The notes under the pieces are model-generated. The model did no database searches and was not told the origin of the DNA. It saw only the letters and a list, made by a program, of their open reading frames with translations. The translations under genes were made by a program, and so were the position numbers. 44,075 nucleotides of DNA from Akkermansia muciniphila (GTDB taxonomy: Bacteria; Verrucomicrobiota; Verrucomicrobiia; Limisphaerales; UBA9464): positions 1-44,075 of the forward strand of contig CAMDGV010000034.1 of the NCBI GenBank assembly GCA_945898055.1. Direction: 5' to 3'. Of the stretch, positions 9,201 to 16,886 are shown in pieces (positions within the stretch are counted from its first letter, which is position 1; the number at the start of each line of letters is the position of its first letter).

Positions 9201-10004
9201 GTTCAGAACGGCTTCGGGCGTCTCGGCAAAAAGATTTTGCATCTCTTCCGCTGATCTCAGAAAAAACTGATCCTTCTGATACCGCATCCGCTTGCTTTCA
9301 CTTAACAGTGCCTGAGTGCCAATGCAGATAAGACAATCGTGCGAATGCGCGTGCTCGCGTTGGATGTAGTGAACATCATTTGTGGCCACGCATTTTAACC
9401 CGAACTCCGTTGCCCACGGCAAAAGCTGACGGTTAACCTTGGCCTGCTCAGCAATCCCATGATTTTGGAGTTCGAGATAAAAATCGCCAGCCCCAAACAC
9501 TTGCTTAAAAAAATCGACTGAGTTTCTTGCTCGCTTCAAGTCGTCTTTCAGAATCGCCTCGGGTATTTCACTCGCTAAACACCCACTAAGCCCGATCAAG
9601 CCGGTGCTGTGGGCCGCTAACAGTTCTTTATCAATGCGCGGTTTATAATAATAGCCTTCGAGATTGGCCGACGTCACTAATCGCACCAAATTCTGATAGC
9701 CAGTCAGATCCTTGGCCAACAGGACTAGATGATGGTAAACGTCTCGCATCCCTCCCGAGCCCTGCTTCTTTTCCAGACGCGACCCTGGGGCGATGTAAAC
9801 CTCACAGCCTATGATGGGCTTCACCCCCGCCTTCTTTGCTGCTTTGTAGAACTCAATCGCCCCAAACATATTGCCATGGTCGGTCATGGCTATCGCCGGA
9901 AAATCTAATTCCTTGGCCCGTTGCATCAGACGGTCCAACCGACAGGTGGCGTCTAGAAGTGAAAACTCCGTGTGCAAATGCAAATGTGCGAAGTCAGCTG
10001 GCAT
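6285..10004 (-). CDS. dnaE: DNA polymerase III subunit alpha (DnaE)
   Basis: This is the replicative polymerase. The 1239-residue protein begins with a PHP domain (HLHLHTEFSLLD, DHGNMFG), then the polymerase core with catalytic aspartates D463 and D465 (PDIDIDF) and D615 (KMDFLGLKTL), then a helix-hairpin-helix region and an OB-fold domain near residues 1030-1100 (TRVGGLVSAVQKGSSKKTGK). Compared with E. coli there is an extra segment of about 50 residues near 320-370 (between HARVQGSS and DDRRLAKA) that looks hydrophilic and disordered. The start is an ATG at 10002-10004. It is convergent with lpxK and divergent from the DUF3500 gene; with dnaA and dnaN it makes this a replication-gene neighbourhood. 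Confidence 0.97.
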   Translation of the reverse strand: MPADFAHLHLHTEFSLLDATCRLDRLMQRAKELDFPAIAMTDHGNMFGAIEFYKAAKKAGVKPIIGCEVYIAPGSRLEKKQGSGGMRDVYHHLVLLAKDLTGYQNLVRLVTSANLEGYYYKPRIDKELLAAHSTGLIGLSGCLASEIPEAILKDDLKRARNSVDFFKQVFGAGDFYLELQNHGIAEQAKVNRQLLPWATEFGLKCVATNDVHYIQREHAHSHDCLICIGTQALLSESKRMRYQKDQFFLRSAEEMQNLFAETPEAVLNTVEVAEKCNLEIKFGKGAEHYPSFQPPETWTREGYLRKLLCDGLHRRYSIHARVQGSSLVVSHIEDIRKVAFLFQPTENQPPSEAGAAVSLNTVPETEPEANTLDDRRLAKAIEILIRRLDLEIGVIEKTGYVSYFLIVGDFVRWGRDNGISCVARGSAAGSLVTYLLEIANVDPLRYGLLFERFLNPERVSPPDIDIDFADDRREDVIEYVREKYGRDAVAQIITFGTMGAKSVIRDVGRVMGLSFGDTDRLAKMITDVKWGLKDALEKNADFKRAYESEDVTRELIDTALLLEDQTRSAGVHAAGVVIGAQPLVNLLPLKQDDLGGIVTQYAMGPVGDLGLLKMDFLGLKTLTVIRNTVEMVHENSGLKIPIDDLPLDDIKTYDLLNNAQTLGVFQLESSGMRDLCKKFKIASIEHITALISLYRPGPMDLIPDFIKRRHGEQEIVYPHPLLEPISKETYGVLIYQEQVMQTAQTLAGYTLGGADLLRRAMGKKALDEMVKQRQNFVDGCARTHSISSSKANEVFDLLEKFAGYGFNKSHAAAYAIVAYQTAWLKANHPVEFLCSMMTNDQSDTAKLSLFIAEAKSFGIPTLGPDVNQSRLKFSASANSEGRGGVAIRFGLEAIKGVGDAAVKAILQARESGGPFISLADLCGRVEPRALNRKALESLIKAGGCDALGANRATVFFEIEAALGRATAMASDKARGQVSFFDTFETSTEGTTKAAKSAVLDEWPIAQRLAEEKELVGFYVSGHPLGPYEKLLFRHTTHSIEQLGALANRSMTRVGGLVSAVQKGSSKKTGKPYAMVTLEDMSGTATILAMNEAYDKYGSLFVLNQPLLVTAEVSTGEDKPKLFPQEIMRLEEASRKFIQRFHLRLGVEQLIGTRMEELRAAIEAHKGSVPVFLCLQMPDGASVWIEPNDRYQVEASEAFETAMVQMFGEESVQVKLDNSLPERVQRRWERKSGGGDEGGD

Positions 10005-10295
10005 CTTGTAGGCCCACGATTTGACTAAGTTCTCGGGGTGTCCAGACTCGAATCGCGATCTTCTTTAAATCTCACATCGAAAAAGCTCTCAACTTAAGCC
10101 CTCGCCTTTTCCAAAAAGCGCTCCATTCAGATACCCTCGCCATTTGACTGAGATCAAAGTTATCCCTGTGGGCTTACGAATAAGCTTTCTCCCTAAAGAG
10201 GCACCTGCGGTTGCTGTTTTCTCCGTTGCCCTAAATTGGCGTTGAAAATTGACTCTAAGCTTTCCCTCCGCACCCTACTTATCTACGGTCTGACT

Positions 10296-11318
10296 ATGCC
10301 CGACCAAATTCACTCTGCTCCTGTCTACCCAGCTGGGTCTTCAATTCCCTTCCCTAGACGTTCTTTTCTCAAGACCGCTGTCGCTGGCTTGGCTGCCACT
10401 TCCACCGTAGGATTGGGTCTCCCCTCTTTGCTGGCGGCTCCTAGTCCGAAAGAGAAATCGGAGACCCTCGCCGCTCAACTCTTTGGCTCCCTTTCCGCAG
10501 AGCAACGGACGCGGCTTTGTTTTCCTTTCTCTGATCCCCTCCGCAATAAGGTCGATAATAATTGGTTGATTACCGGCAAACCGATTAGTGAGTCACTAAA
10601 ACCCGATCAACAGGATCTCGTTCAACAAATTTTTGTTCAGTTACACGCACCCTCATTTGCCGACCGAGCTATGGCTCAGATGGTCCATGACAGTGAGGGC
10701 AAAGGTTTCAATGGCGGTACCTCGGTCGCCCTCTTTGGTGAACCCAGTTCTGGGGAGTTTGAATTTGTTTTAACCGGTCGCCATTGTACCCGCCGTTGTG
10801 ATGGCAATTCAGTTGCCGGTGCCGCCTTTGGTGGACCCATTTTCTATGGTCACCAAGCGGGCTCTAAAGATCGTGAAGCTTCCAGCCACCCGGGCAATAT
10901 TTTCTGGCACCAAGCTCAACGAGCTAATGAGCTCTACCAAGCGCTCGATGGTCGGCAGCGTGCTTTGGCTCTCGTCGATGGGACTAGTCGCCCCGAACGA
11001 GCCTCAGAGACGGTTACTCTCAGTGGAAAAAAAACCGGTCTCCCCGGAATCCCGGGTTCAGAACTTTCCGGTGACCAACGTCAGTTAGTGCGCAAGGTGA
11101 TGGTCGATCTTTTAGCTCCTTTCCGACCTGCCGACACCACCGAAGCCATGCAGTTAGTGGATGCCCAGGGAATCGACTCATTAAGTTTGGCTTACTTCAA
11201 ACAGCAAGACTTAGGCAACGATGGCGTCTGGGATGTTTGGCAAATCGAGGGACCCAATCTGCTCTGGTATTTTCGCGGTGAACCTCACGTGCATTGCTGG
11301 GTTCACATCCGTGGATAA
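10296..11318 (+). CDS. DUF3500-like protein with Tat signal
   Basis: The protein carries a clear twin-arginine signal (PFPRRSFLKTAVAGLAATS) followed by a hydrophobic stretch and an Ala-rich cleavage region, so it is predicted to be exported folded to the periplasm. The mature part starts with an SLSAEQRTRLCFPFSDPLR segment and contains FVLTGRHCTRR and FGGPIFYGHQ, which resemble the DUF3500 family of unknown function. I chose the ATG at 10296 (340 residues); a TTG at 10236 would add 20 residues. The plus strand of this gene is rich in C and T, as is the whole area left of 20.4 kb. The Cys and His residues in the conserved core could bind a metal, but this is not shown. Confidence 0.8.
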   Translation: MPDQIHSAPVYPAGSSIPFPRRSFLKTAVAGLAATSTVGLGLPSLLAAPSPKEKSETLAAQLFGSLSAEQRTRLCFPFSDPLRNKVDNNWLITGKPISESLKPDQQDLVQQIFVQLHAPSFADRAMAQMVHDSEGKGFNGGTSVALFGEPSSGEFEFVLTGRHCTRRCDGNSVAGAAFGGPIFYGHQAGSKDREASSHPGNIFWHQAQRANELYQALDGRQRALALVDGTSRPERASETVTLSGKKTGLPGIPGSELSGDQRQLVRKVMVDLLAPFRPADTTEAMQLVDAQGIDSLSLAYFKQQDLGNDGVWDVWQIEGPNLLWYFRGEPHVHCWVHIRG

Positions 11319-11477
11319 CTTTATCTCCGTCAGCGCCTGAGTCTCCTTCAAATCCGTTGGCTCCTAAATTCTTCGGGGGGGTTGGCCCTTTCAGTCACTG
11401 CCTTCTTAGATTTCGGGAACCTCCCGAGCCGTTTTGATCCAGCATGACTGCGTTTGGGATTATCGGCACCGAGACTT

Positions 11478-12056
11478 TCAACCGCGAATCTTCACGCCCT
11501 GAGAAATGTGAACAAAAGCCGGCGGAACATTAGCCCAGACTGGTTCACTGTAAGTCACTTGCTCAAATCGTTCCTGCAAAAGACGGCGAGTCGTCGCTAC
11601 CCGCCCGAGCGAACGACTATGAACATAGTGGAATGTCACCATTCGAGCTTGGGGCGTCAGGAAGGGTACGATGGCATCCAAAACTGCGGCCTGTCGGGAT
11701 TCCCCCCACAACGCCCACGGTAGACCTCCCACAACTCGATCGATCCGTAAGATGCCGAGGGCCGCCGCGACCTTCGGTAGATCTTCAGCCGGCAAGGCCA
11801 CTACTTGGGCTCGAGGGAAGTCCCGCCTCAGACCAGCGGCTAAATCAACTGACATCTCAAAAACCGTCAGTGATATTTTAGGATTTTGTGCTAAGAGCTC
11901 GCGAGTGAAGGACCCACTCCCCGCTCCAAGTTCCACGACTACTTGCCCCTCGGAAATCTGTGCATGGGCCACAATAGCTCGGGCTAGAGCCTTTCCTGAT
12001 GGCACAATTGCCCCCATCTGAACCGGACTCCGCGCTACGCCTCGGAGAAATTGCAA
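11478..12056 (-). CDS. SAM-dependent methyltransferase, phospholipid N-methyltransferase-like
   Basis: A class I methyltransferase fold is shown by motif I VVELGAGSGSFTRELL and by LPWALWGE in the position of the catalytic loop. The N-terminal FLRGVARSPVQMGAIVPSGKALARAI is typical of PmtA-like phosphatidylethanolamine N-methyltransferases and their relatives. It may methylate phospholipid head groups at the membrane, but other substrates are possible. No ATG is available at the N-terminus. A TTG at 12054-12056 follows a purine-rich AGGGAGG Shine-Dalgarno and starts just before the conserved FLRG; a TTG at 12122 would add 22 residues. It is convergent with the DUF3500 gene. Confidence 0.8.
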   Translation of the reverse strand: MQFLRGVARSPVQMGAIVPSGKALARAIVAHAQISEGQVVVELGAGSGSFTRELLAQNPKISLTVFEMSVDLAAGLRRDFPRAQVVALPAEDLPKVAAALGILRIDRVVGGLPWALWGESRQAAVLDAIVPFLTPQARMVTFHYVHSRSLGRVATTRRLLQERFEQVTYSEPVWANVPPAFVHISQGVKIRG

Positions 12057-12122
12057 TGTCCCCCTCCCTCCCTCAGTGACTAGGCTATCACCTTCCTGCC
12101 CTTGGTTCGCCGGTGCAATCAA

Positions 12123-12507
12123 TCCCGCCTTGCCTAAGGAGAGATCCCGAGTTCTGTCGGCGCCAATATCACCGGATGATGGATTCTTGATTGGAATAAA
12201 ATTTGAAGCTTTTGTTAGATTTGTTACTTCAGTGCTTAGGTACTTCTTCCAATGGATATTCTCCAGCAGGCTTAGGTCAACGACTTCTTCACTTTTACCT
12301 AAGAAAATTCACTCAGTGCACTTGCTCCAGAGTCAAGAATTGAGGTTTCCATAAATTCATTCTGAACTTTTTGTCGTCCACTCATTCCCTCTCGCCACTT
12401 GCCTTTGCCTTGGAAACGGCGGGTACTCTCCACTTTCAGCGGAGTCTCCTCGGCCATCATCGATACGGGCGGACAATGATTTGATCAGGGCCGATTCAAT
12501 TGATAAC
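12123..12507. other. Gene-free stretch between the methyltransferase and csp
   Basis: I see no convincing gene on either strand here. The stretch is T-rich on the plus strand and holds only short frames without a recognisable product. It probably contains the promoter of the minus-strand methyltransferase. Confidence 0.5.
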
Positions 12508-12542
12508 AAAAAGGGCACAAATTCCCCCTCCTAGTGCCCTTT
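12508..12542. terminator. Terminator-like hairpin upstream of csp
   Basis: AAAGGGCAC (12510-12518) pairs perfectly with GTGCCCTTT (12534-12542). On the minus strand a run of five T follows; on the plus strand only three T. No gene clearly ends here, so it may isolate the csp promoter from antisense transcription, or be part of a regulatory leader. Confidence 0.45.
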
Positions 12543-12553
12543 CTTCCTTCAAA

Positions 12554-12585
12554 TTGACAAGTGAACTCTGACGATTTGTTACGAT
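12554..12585 (+). promoter_or_regulatory. Possible promoter of the cold shock gene
   Basis: An exact TTGACA (12554-12559) is followed by an extended -10-like TGT-TACGAT ending at 12585, but the spacer of 20 bases is longer than ideal. If used, the mRNA leader before the csp ATG would be about 45-50 bases. Confidence 0.35.
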
Positions 12586-12639
12586 ATCTTGCAAAGGCGC
12601 TTGACCTTGGTCGGGTGTCCGTGGGTAGTCTGTAACCGG

Positions 12640-12843
12640 ATGGCAAAAATCAAAGGTACGGTCAAATGGTTCAATGAAGCCAAAGGCTTCGGATTCATCA
12701 CTCCTGCGGATGGAACTAAGGACGTTTTCGTCCATGTCAGTGCAGTCAGCGCGGCTGGGTTTAAGACCTTACAAGAAGGTCAACCGGTCGAGTTTGATAT
12801 CACGGCAGGACAAAAAGGTCCCTCCGCGACCAATCTCAAATAA
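12640..12843 (+). CDS. Cold shock protein (CspA family)
   Basis: This is a single OB-fold RNA/DNA-binding protein of 67 residues, the normal family size. It shows the RNP1 motif KGFGFI and the RNP2 motif VFVHVS, and starts [16 protein letters not shown]. Such proteins act as RNA chaperones during cold shock or growth transitions. The ATG at 12640 fits the family start exactly, so the longer frame upstream is rejected. It stands alone with its own promoter-like sequence. Which Csp paralogue it corresponds to cannot be decided. Confidence 0.95.
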   Translation: MAKIKGTVKWFNEAKGFGFITPADGTKDVFVHVSAVSAAGFKTLQEGQPVEFDITAGQKGPSATNLK

Positions 12844-13110
12844 GCGCGGCTGGCTTCTCCCCCTCGTTGTTAATTCTCTCGGGAGTGGTCTTGGTTAATC
12901 CAGATCACTTGCCCCTGTCCTGACGAGATACCTGACTCTAGCTCAGGATCTCTGCCCAACAGATCAGAGGTCGCCTAGTAGGCCAACGCTCCAAACGGTT
13001 ACCCCTACGCACGGAAAATCCTTTCCTCTCCTTGGGATTCTTCACTGATTTTCTGTTACTTCTTGGCTCTCGGTTTCTCGATGGGTCCCTTTCTCTCTCA
13101 AAAAATTCCT

Positions 13111-13398
13111 ATGCCTTCACCCTCGGTTCATCCTCGCGATCCCCTTCACGGTGTCACCTTGGAATCAATCCTTGAACAGTTGATCACTCGTTTCGGGTGG
13201 TCTGAGATGGCTAACCGTATTCCGATCCGTTGTTTTCAATTTAATCCGTCCCTCAAATCGAGTCTCACTTTCTTGCGAAAAACTCCGTGGGCTCGTCAGC
13301 GAGTAGAGGATTGGTTCACCTACGAGCAATGGAACAAATCAACCGCCTCTCTGGTTGATTCTTTGTCTCCCCCCGTTGCTAGCTCACCCAAAGAATGA
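13111..13398 (+). CDS. VF530 family (DUF2132) DNA-binding protein
   Basis: The 95-residue product contains the VF530 family core: DPLHGVTLESILEQLITRFGW, then RIPIRCFQFNPSLKSSLTFL and RKTPWARQRVEDWF. This small all-helical family (COG4628) is reported to bind DNA; its cellular role is unknown. I chose the ATG at 13111. An in-frame ATG at 13081 would add ten residues, and further upstream only a TTG is available. A short Ser/Pro-rich tail follows the domain. It lies in a C/T-rich stretch and is convergent with the histidine kinase gene. Confidence 0.85.
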   Translation: MPSPSVHPRDPLHGVTLESILEQLITRFGWSEMANRIPIRCFQFNPSLKSSLTFLRKTPWARQRVEDWFTYEQWNKSTASLVDSLSPPVASSPKE

Positions 13399-13467
13399 GC
13401 CTGGACGGCGAGTCCTAGAAAATATCAGCTCCCCGCTCCCTGAGGCTGGATCTCATCCTAAATCCTC

Positions 13468-14814
13468 TCAAAGGGTCAAAAGAAAGACCGTCCCCTTTAA
13501 GCCTGTCGATTGGACAATCAATTCTCCCTCAATCGAGAGCGCCAACCTTCGGGTTATTGCTAACCCCAATCCTGACCCTCCCGGCTTTGTGGATATTACC
13601 GGCTCAAATACGGTGTTTAGGGATGTCTCAGAGAGACCTTCTCCCTGATCCTTGACCCGTATTTCAAGCCGCCCCCCTTCACCCTCTATCGCTGTGACTT
13701 CGACCGTGCTACCATCGGGCGACGCTTCAGCCGCATTGGTTAAAAGATTCTCGACGATTAGCAAAAGAAGGTTGCCAACTTTATTAGTAAGCACCCGTTG
13801 GGATTGACTGCGCACCACCACTGTCACCCCTCGAATCGCCCGATGCTCGGGCATTCGACGGGCCACCATAGGAAGTAATTCCGCTACCGAAATCTCAAAG
13901 TCGCTCACCCCTCCCTCGTCACGCAAAATTCCCACTACTTCGTCGATCATGGCTTTCATTCGTCGCAGCGCCGCCTCCGCCTCTCTTGCTTCTTCGGCGC
14001 TGTTTCCTTCCCTTGAGATCCCTCTGATAAATTGCTGCAAACCCGTCAATGGACTCCGCAGACCGTGCACCAGATGGGACGCTACGGCCCCCACGGCTCC
14101 TGTTCGAGCGGCTAGGGTTAGCTCACGGTTCGCCTTCTCCAGTCGGATTCTTTGATTCACCAGTCGTCTATTCGCCTGAGCTAGGCTATAAAATGCAGCC
14201 GATAACACCGCCAAGAGCGCTCCCCCAGAGACCAGCAATATCCACCCTGCTCTCCCCTTCAACGTCTCATCCATTCGACCAAACTCTGCCCGAAGATCCT
14301 CTGCCTCAGTCTCCAGCGCTAGGATACTAGACACTCCCTGCCCTACTTCATCTCGGAGTGCTGCAAACACTCGCAAGACAGCGGGTTGATCTTCGGCTCC
14401 AACGACGTATTCGACCCTCACTCGTTCTGCCAAGATCTGCTCGACCGAGACCGATGGAGCCAGGGTCAGTTCCGCACCAATCAAACGGGTTGGGAACCGT
14501 CCTTCGGCATCATATAAAGCGACACTTCGCAAACCCGATAACTGCGGCATTGCTGCCAGATCAACCGCGGCAAAAAGAGGGTCTTCATTTCCCTCAGCTT
14601 TCAAGGCGGACATCCGACCTTCAAAGAGGCCTACAATGACTCTGCCTTCTCTTTGAACTAACAACTCTCGCAGCTCCTCTCGAAGCCCTAGCTGGGTTAG
14701 AACCAGCGCGGCTAATAAGACAGCCAATGCGGCTAATATTCCTAGAAATGCCTTAAGACGCAGCTGTTTGAGGTCAGTTAATGTCATCACACTCAGCCTT
14801 TTTTGAGTTTCCAT
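13468..14814 (-). CDS. Sensor histidine kinase
   Basis: This is a membrane-bound sensor kinase of about 448 residues. A membrane helix near residues 22-43, a periplasmic domain of about 145 residues and a second helix near 190-210 precede a HisKA-type domain with H250 as probable phosphoacceptor (LVHGLRSPLTGL). The ATP-binding domain has an N box (ENLLTNAAEA), a G1 box (KDQGEGL) and a G2 box (GGSGLGLA). The start is taken at the ATG 14812-14814. A GTG at 14847 would overlap the upstream barrel-protein gene, and an ATG at 14787 is also possible. It is eight bases downstream of that gene, so the two are probably one operon. The divergent NtrC-type regulator at 16887 is the likely partner; this is inferred from proximity. 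Confidence 0.88.
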   Translation of the reverse strand: METQKRLSVMTLTDLKQLRLKAFLGILAALAVLLAALVLTQLGLREELRELLVQREGRVIVGLFEGRMSALKAEGNEDPLFAAVDLAAMPQLSGLRSVALYDAEGRFPTRLIGAELTLAPSVSVEQILAERVRVEYVVGAEDQPAVLRVFAALRDEVGQGVSSILALETEAEDLRAEFGRMDETLKGRAGWILLVSGGALLAVLSAAFYSLAQANRRLVNQRIRLEKANRELTLAARTGAVGAVASHLVHGLRSPLTGLQQFIRGISREGNSAEEAREAEAALRRMKAMIDEVVGILRDEGGVSDFEISVAELLPMVARRMPEHRAIRGVTVVVRSQSQRVLTNKVGNLLLLIVENLLTNAAEASPDGSTVEVTAIEGEGGRLEIRVKDQGEGLSETSLNTVFEPVISTKPGGSGLGLAITRRLALSIEGELIVQSTGLKGTVFLLTL

Positions 14815-14822
14815 CCATGGCT

Positions 14823-16013
14823 TCAGAACTCCCACTCGAGGCCACACTGGACGGTGTGCGACTGAAAGTTCTCAAGTTCGACATTAGACCGTTGGGTCTC
14901 AAATAACTCTTCAACAAAGAGGGTCAAATGGCTCCCCAGTCGTCGCTCGAGACGAACGTTGAATTCAAGGTCTTCTCGACGTCGGTACTTGAACAAATCT
15001 TCCGGTGCCGGCGACACAAATTGACGTTCATAACTCCACTCGCTCCAACGACATCCCCAGGCCATTGTCCACGCTTTCCAATCAGCCTTGAGGCTTATCC
15101 CTATCCCAAAGCGGTCGAAGTCATAAAATCCCACCTCTTGATCCCCATTGCCTAAATAGAACAGCCTCAGGGTGCTTTGAATACGGGGTCGATCAATCCA
15201 CCTATTTTTAAACACCAGCTCGGCGTGCCGCTGAGTGAAGTAAGCAACTGTTCCTAATTGAGGGACTCCTAAGAGGTTAGCAGCCGGTCGAGAATCATAG
15301 GCCCGATCGTCTTGCCTGATCGCCACTTCTACTGAACCCTTTGATCCATAATCCAATCCCACGGTTGCTTTTGGCCCCATTGCCCAAAATCCGTCCAGCG
15401 GTTGTTCAAAATTCTGTCGCTGCCACTGATATCCAAGGTCGATTCGGAATCCTCCGATTGGATTCCATCGAATCGACGGACTGGCGGTAAATCCATGGAC
15501 GGTCGCCCTCATTCCTCCATTGCCGTCCTCAAGGGTTGATGCGTCAAAAACTTGATCGGCATACAAATGTTGGCCGAGGAGATTCCAACTCCAGTTGTCG
15601 CTCAAGATACCTCTATAGTCGGCATGAGTTGACATCACGGTCTCTCCATTGACTACCCCTCCGGCGGTGTCCAATTCGACGCGTTTCACATAGCGTCGAT
15701 CATCGCCAATAAACATCAGCGTAAAGCGATGCTGATCAACTGGCATCCGGAAGAGAAAAAATTCGAGACCCCAACCCGCAAAGGGCGTCGCCTGAGAATT
15801 AGTGCCGGCTAGCAAAGAATTATCCCTCCACCCCCCACTTGTTCTTAAGGTCAGGGCCGACTGCCAAAGAAGGGAATCTGGATCTATTTGTTCCTCTCTT
15901 TGTCGAATCGGGCTCGCTTGCCATGGCCCCGCTTCGACCCTCTCGCTCAGCTCTCTCATTAACGCGATTAAACAAACTGCCCCTAGACTGAGCCGTTGAA
16001 TCGTAAATTGCAT
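14823..16013 (-). CDS. Outer membrane beta-barrel protein, unknown function
   Basis: The 396-residue protein begins with a short hydrophobic signal-like segment (RLSLGAVCLIALM). The rest is rich in alternating aromatic and polar residues typical of barrel strands (for example FRIDLGYQWQRQNFEQ and WGCRWSEWSYERQFV). It ends in phenylalanine (GLEWEF), the usual C-terminal signal for BAM insertion. No specific family was recognised. It precedes the sensor kinase in the same direction with only eight bases between them, so the kinase may respond to, or regulate, this barrel. The start is an ATG at 16011-16013. A terminator for the next upstream gene lies between 16046 and 16077, so this operon should have its own promoter close to the start. 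Confidence 0.7.
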   Translation of the reverse strand: MQFTIQRLSLGAVCLIALMRELSERVEAGPWQASPIRQREEQIDPDSLLWQSALTLRTSGGWRDNSLLAGTNSQATPFAGWGLEFFLFRMPVDQHRFTLMFIGDDRRYVKRVELDTAGGVVNGETVMSTHADYRGILSDNWSWNLLGQHLYADQVFDASTLEDGNGGMRATVHGFTASPSIRWNPIGGFRIDLGYQWQRQNFEQPLDGFWAMGPKATVGLDYGSKGSVEVAIRQDDRAYDSRPAANLLGVPQLGTVAYFTQRHAELVFKNRWIDRPRIQSTLRLFYLGNGDQEVGFYDFDRFGIGISLKADWKAWTMAWGCRWSEWSYERQFVSPAPEDLFKYRRREDLEFNVRLERRLGSHLTLFVEELFETQRSNVELENFQSHTVQCGLEWEF

Positions 16014-16045
16014 CGAGTTCGCCCTCGTTCGAGGTTCTAAGAAAA

Positions 16046-16077
16046 AAGGCAGGCGGCCTTAGAGGTCCGTCTGCCTT
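16046..16077 (-). terminator. Intrinsic terminator after the small exported protein
   Basis: AAGGCAGGCGG (16046-16056) pairs with CCGTCTGCCTT (16067-16077) with one G-U type mismatch, and six T follow on the minus strand. It ends transcription of the gene at 16132-16599 before the barrel-kinase operon. Confidence 0.75.
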
Positions 16078-16131
16078 GATCTTCTTGTGATTCTGAAACT
16101 TTTACCCAATTCGATAAAGCTTAGTTTAGCC

Positions 16132-16599
16132 TCAGGGACGATTACCGCTTCGGCCTCGGCCTTCTCCCGGGGTCTTGGGTGTTCCCTGACGCTCTTTAGC
16201 CGCTTGCCGCACTTCCTTCAATTGGTCTCGAATATCAGTCCTGACTTGCTTGGTATCGGTCAAAAACCGTTCTCGGTTCGCTTTAAGTTGAGTTCGGACC
16301 GTGTTCCGTTCTTCTTCGGTCGCAGTGCGAATCCCTGCAGTCAAAGCACGCTGTTGATCAATGAAGGTCTTAGAAAGCTCTCGGTAACTGGTTAACTGGG
16401 CTTGAAGTGCCGCAGGAAGCTTATCCTTTAAGTTAGCTGGAACTTCAATCTTGGGCACCTTTACCTGTGGTCCTTGTTTCTCTTCCTTAGGTATTTCATT
16501 GCCCTTAGGTTTACCGTCGGATTGTGCGTTCGCCACTTGGGTGGTGAGTCCAATCGCTGCGACCGCTGCGATCAGAAGAGTGTAGGGGGTAAATTTCAT
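16132..16599 (-). CDS. Small exported helical protein, unknown function
   Basis: The 155-residue protein has a Sec signal peptide (MKFTPYTLLIAAVAAIGLTT) with a probable cleavage after VANA. A Lys/Pro-rich linker follows, then a long charged helical region (about 60-140) rich in Arg, Gln, Glu and Lys that is predicted to form coiled coil, and a Gly/Arg/Pro-rich basic tail. The composition is somewhat like Spy/CpxP-type periplasmic chaperones, but I do not see their exact LTxxQ motifs. It lies between the barrel-kinase operon and the divergent NtrC-type regulator and could be a target of that regulator (inferred). It has its own terminator. Confidence 0.7.
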   Translation of the reverse strand: MKFTPYTLLIAAVAAIGLTTQVANAQSDGKPKGNEIPKEEKQGPQVKVPKIEVPANLKDKLPAALQAQLTSYRELSKTFIDQQRALTAGIRTATEEERNTVRTQLKANRERFLTDTKQVRTDIRDQLKEVRQAAKERQGTPKTPGEGRGRSGNRP

Positions 16600-16886
16600 A
16601 ACGTTAGTGTGTGGAGTTGAAGGTCTGAGCTGTCTTGTCTTTTTTTTGTTTTAACCGACTCCATCCCCTCGCAATAATCATGCCAGCGACTCATGGGCTT
16701 TTAGGTGCGCTTTTCCTTTAGATTCTAACCCTAGTCAGTTTTAAATTTCGTCGATTAAATTCCTTTTGGGGAATTACACCCATCGAGGGATCGTTCTTTG
16801 AGGGAGCTATTACCCAAATCAGCCTTGTATTTATTTTAACTCTTGCCCCTTGTTAGCCTCTCCAGTGGTTAGATGTTTTTCATCTT

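Noticed and set aside
12496-12735. Minus-strand frame over the cold shock gene
   Set aside because: Antisense shadow; it also runs through the hairpin upstream of csp.
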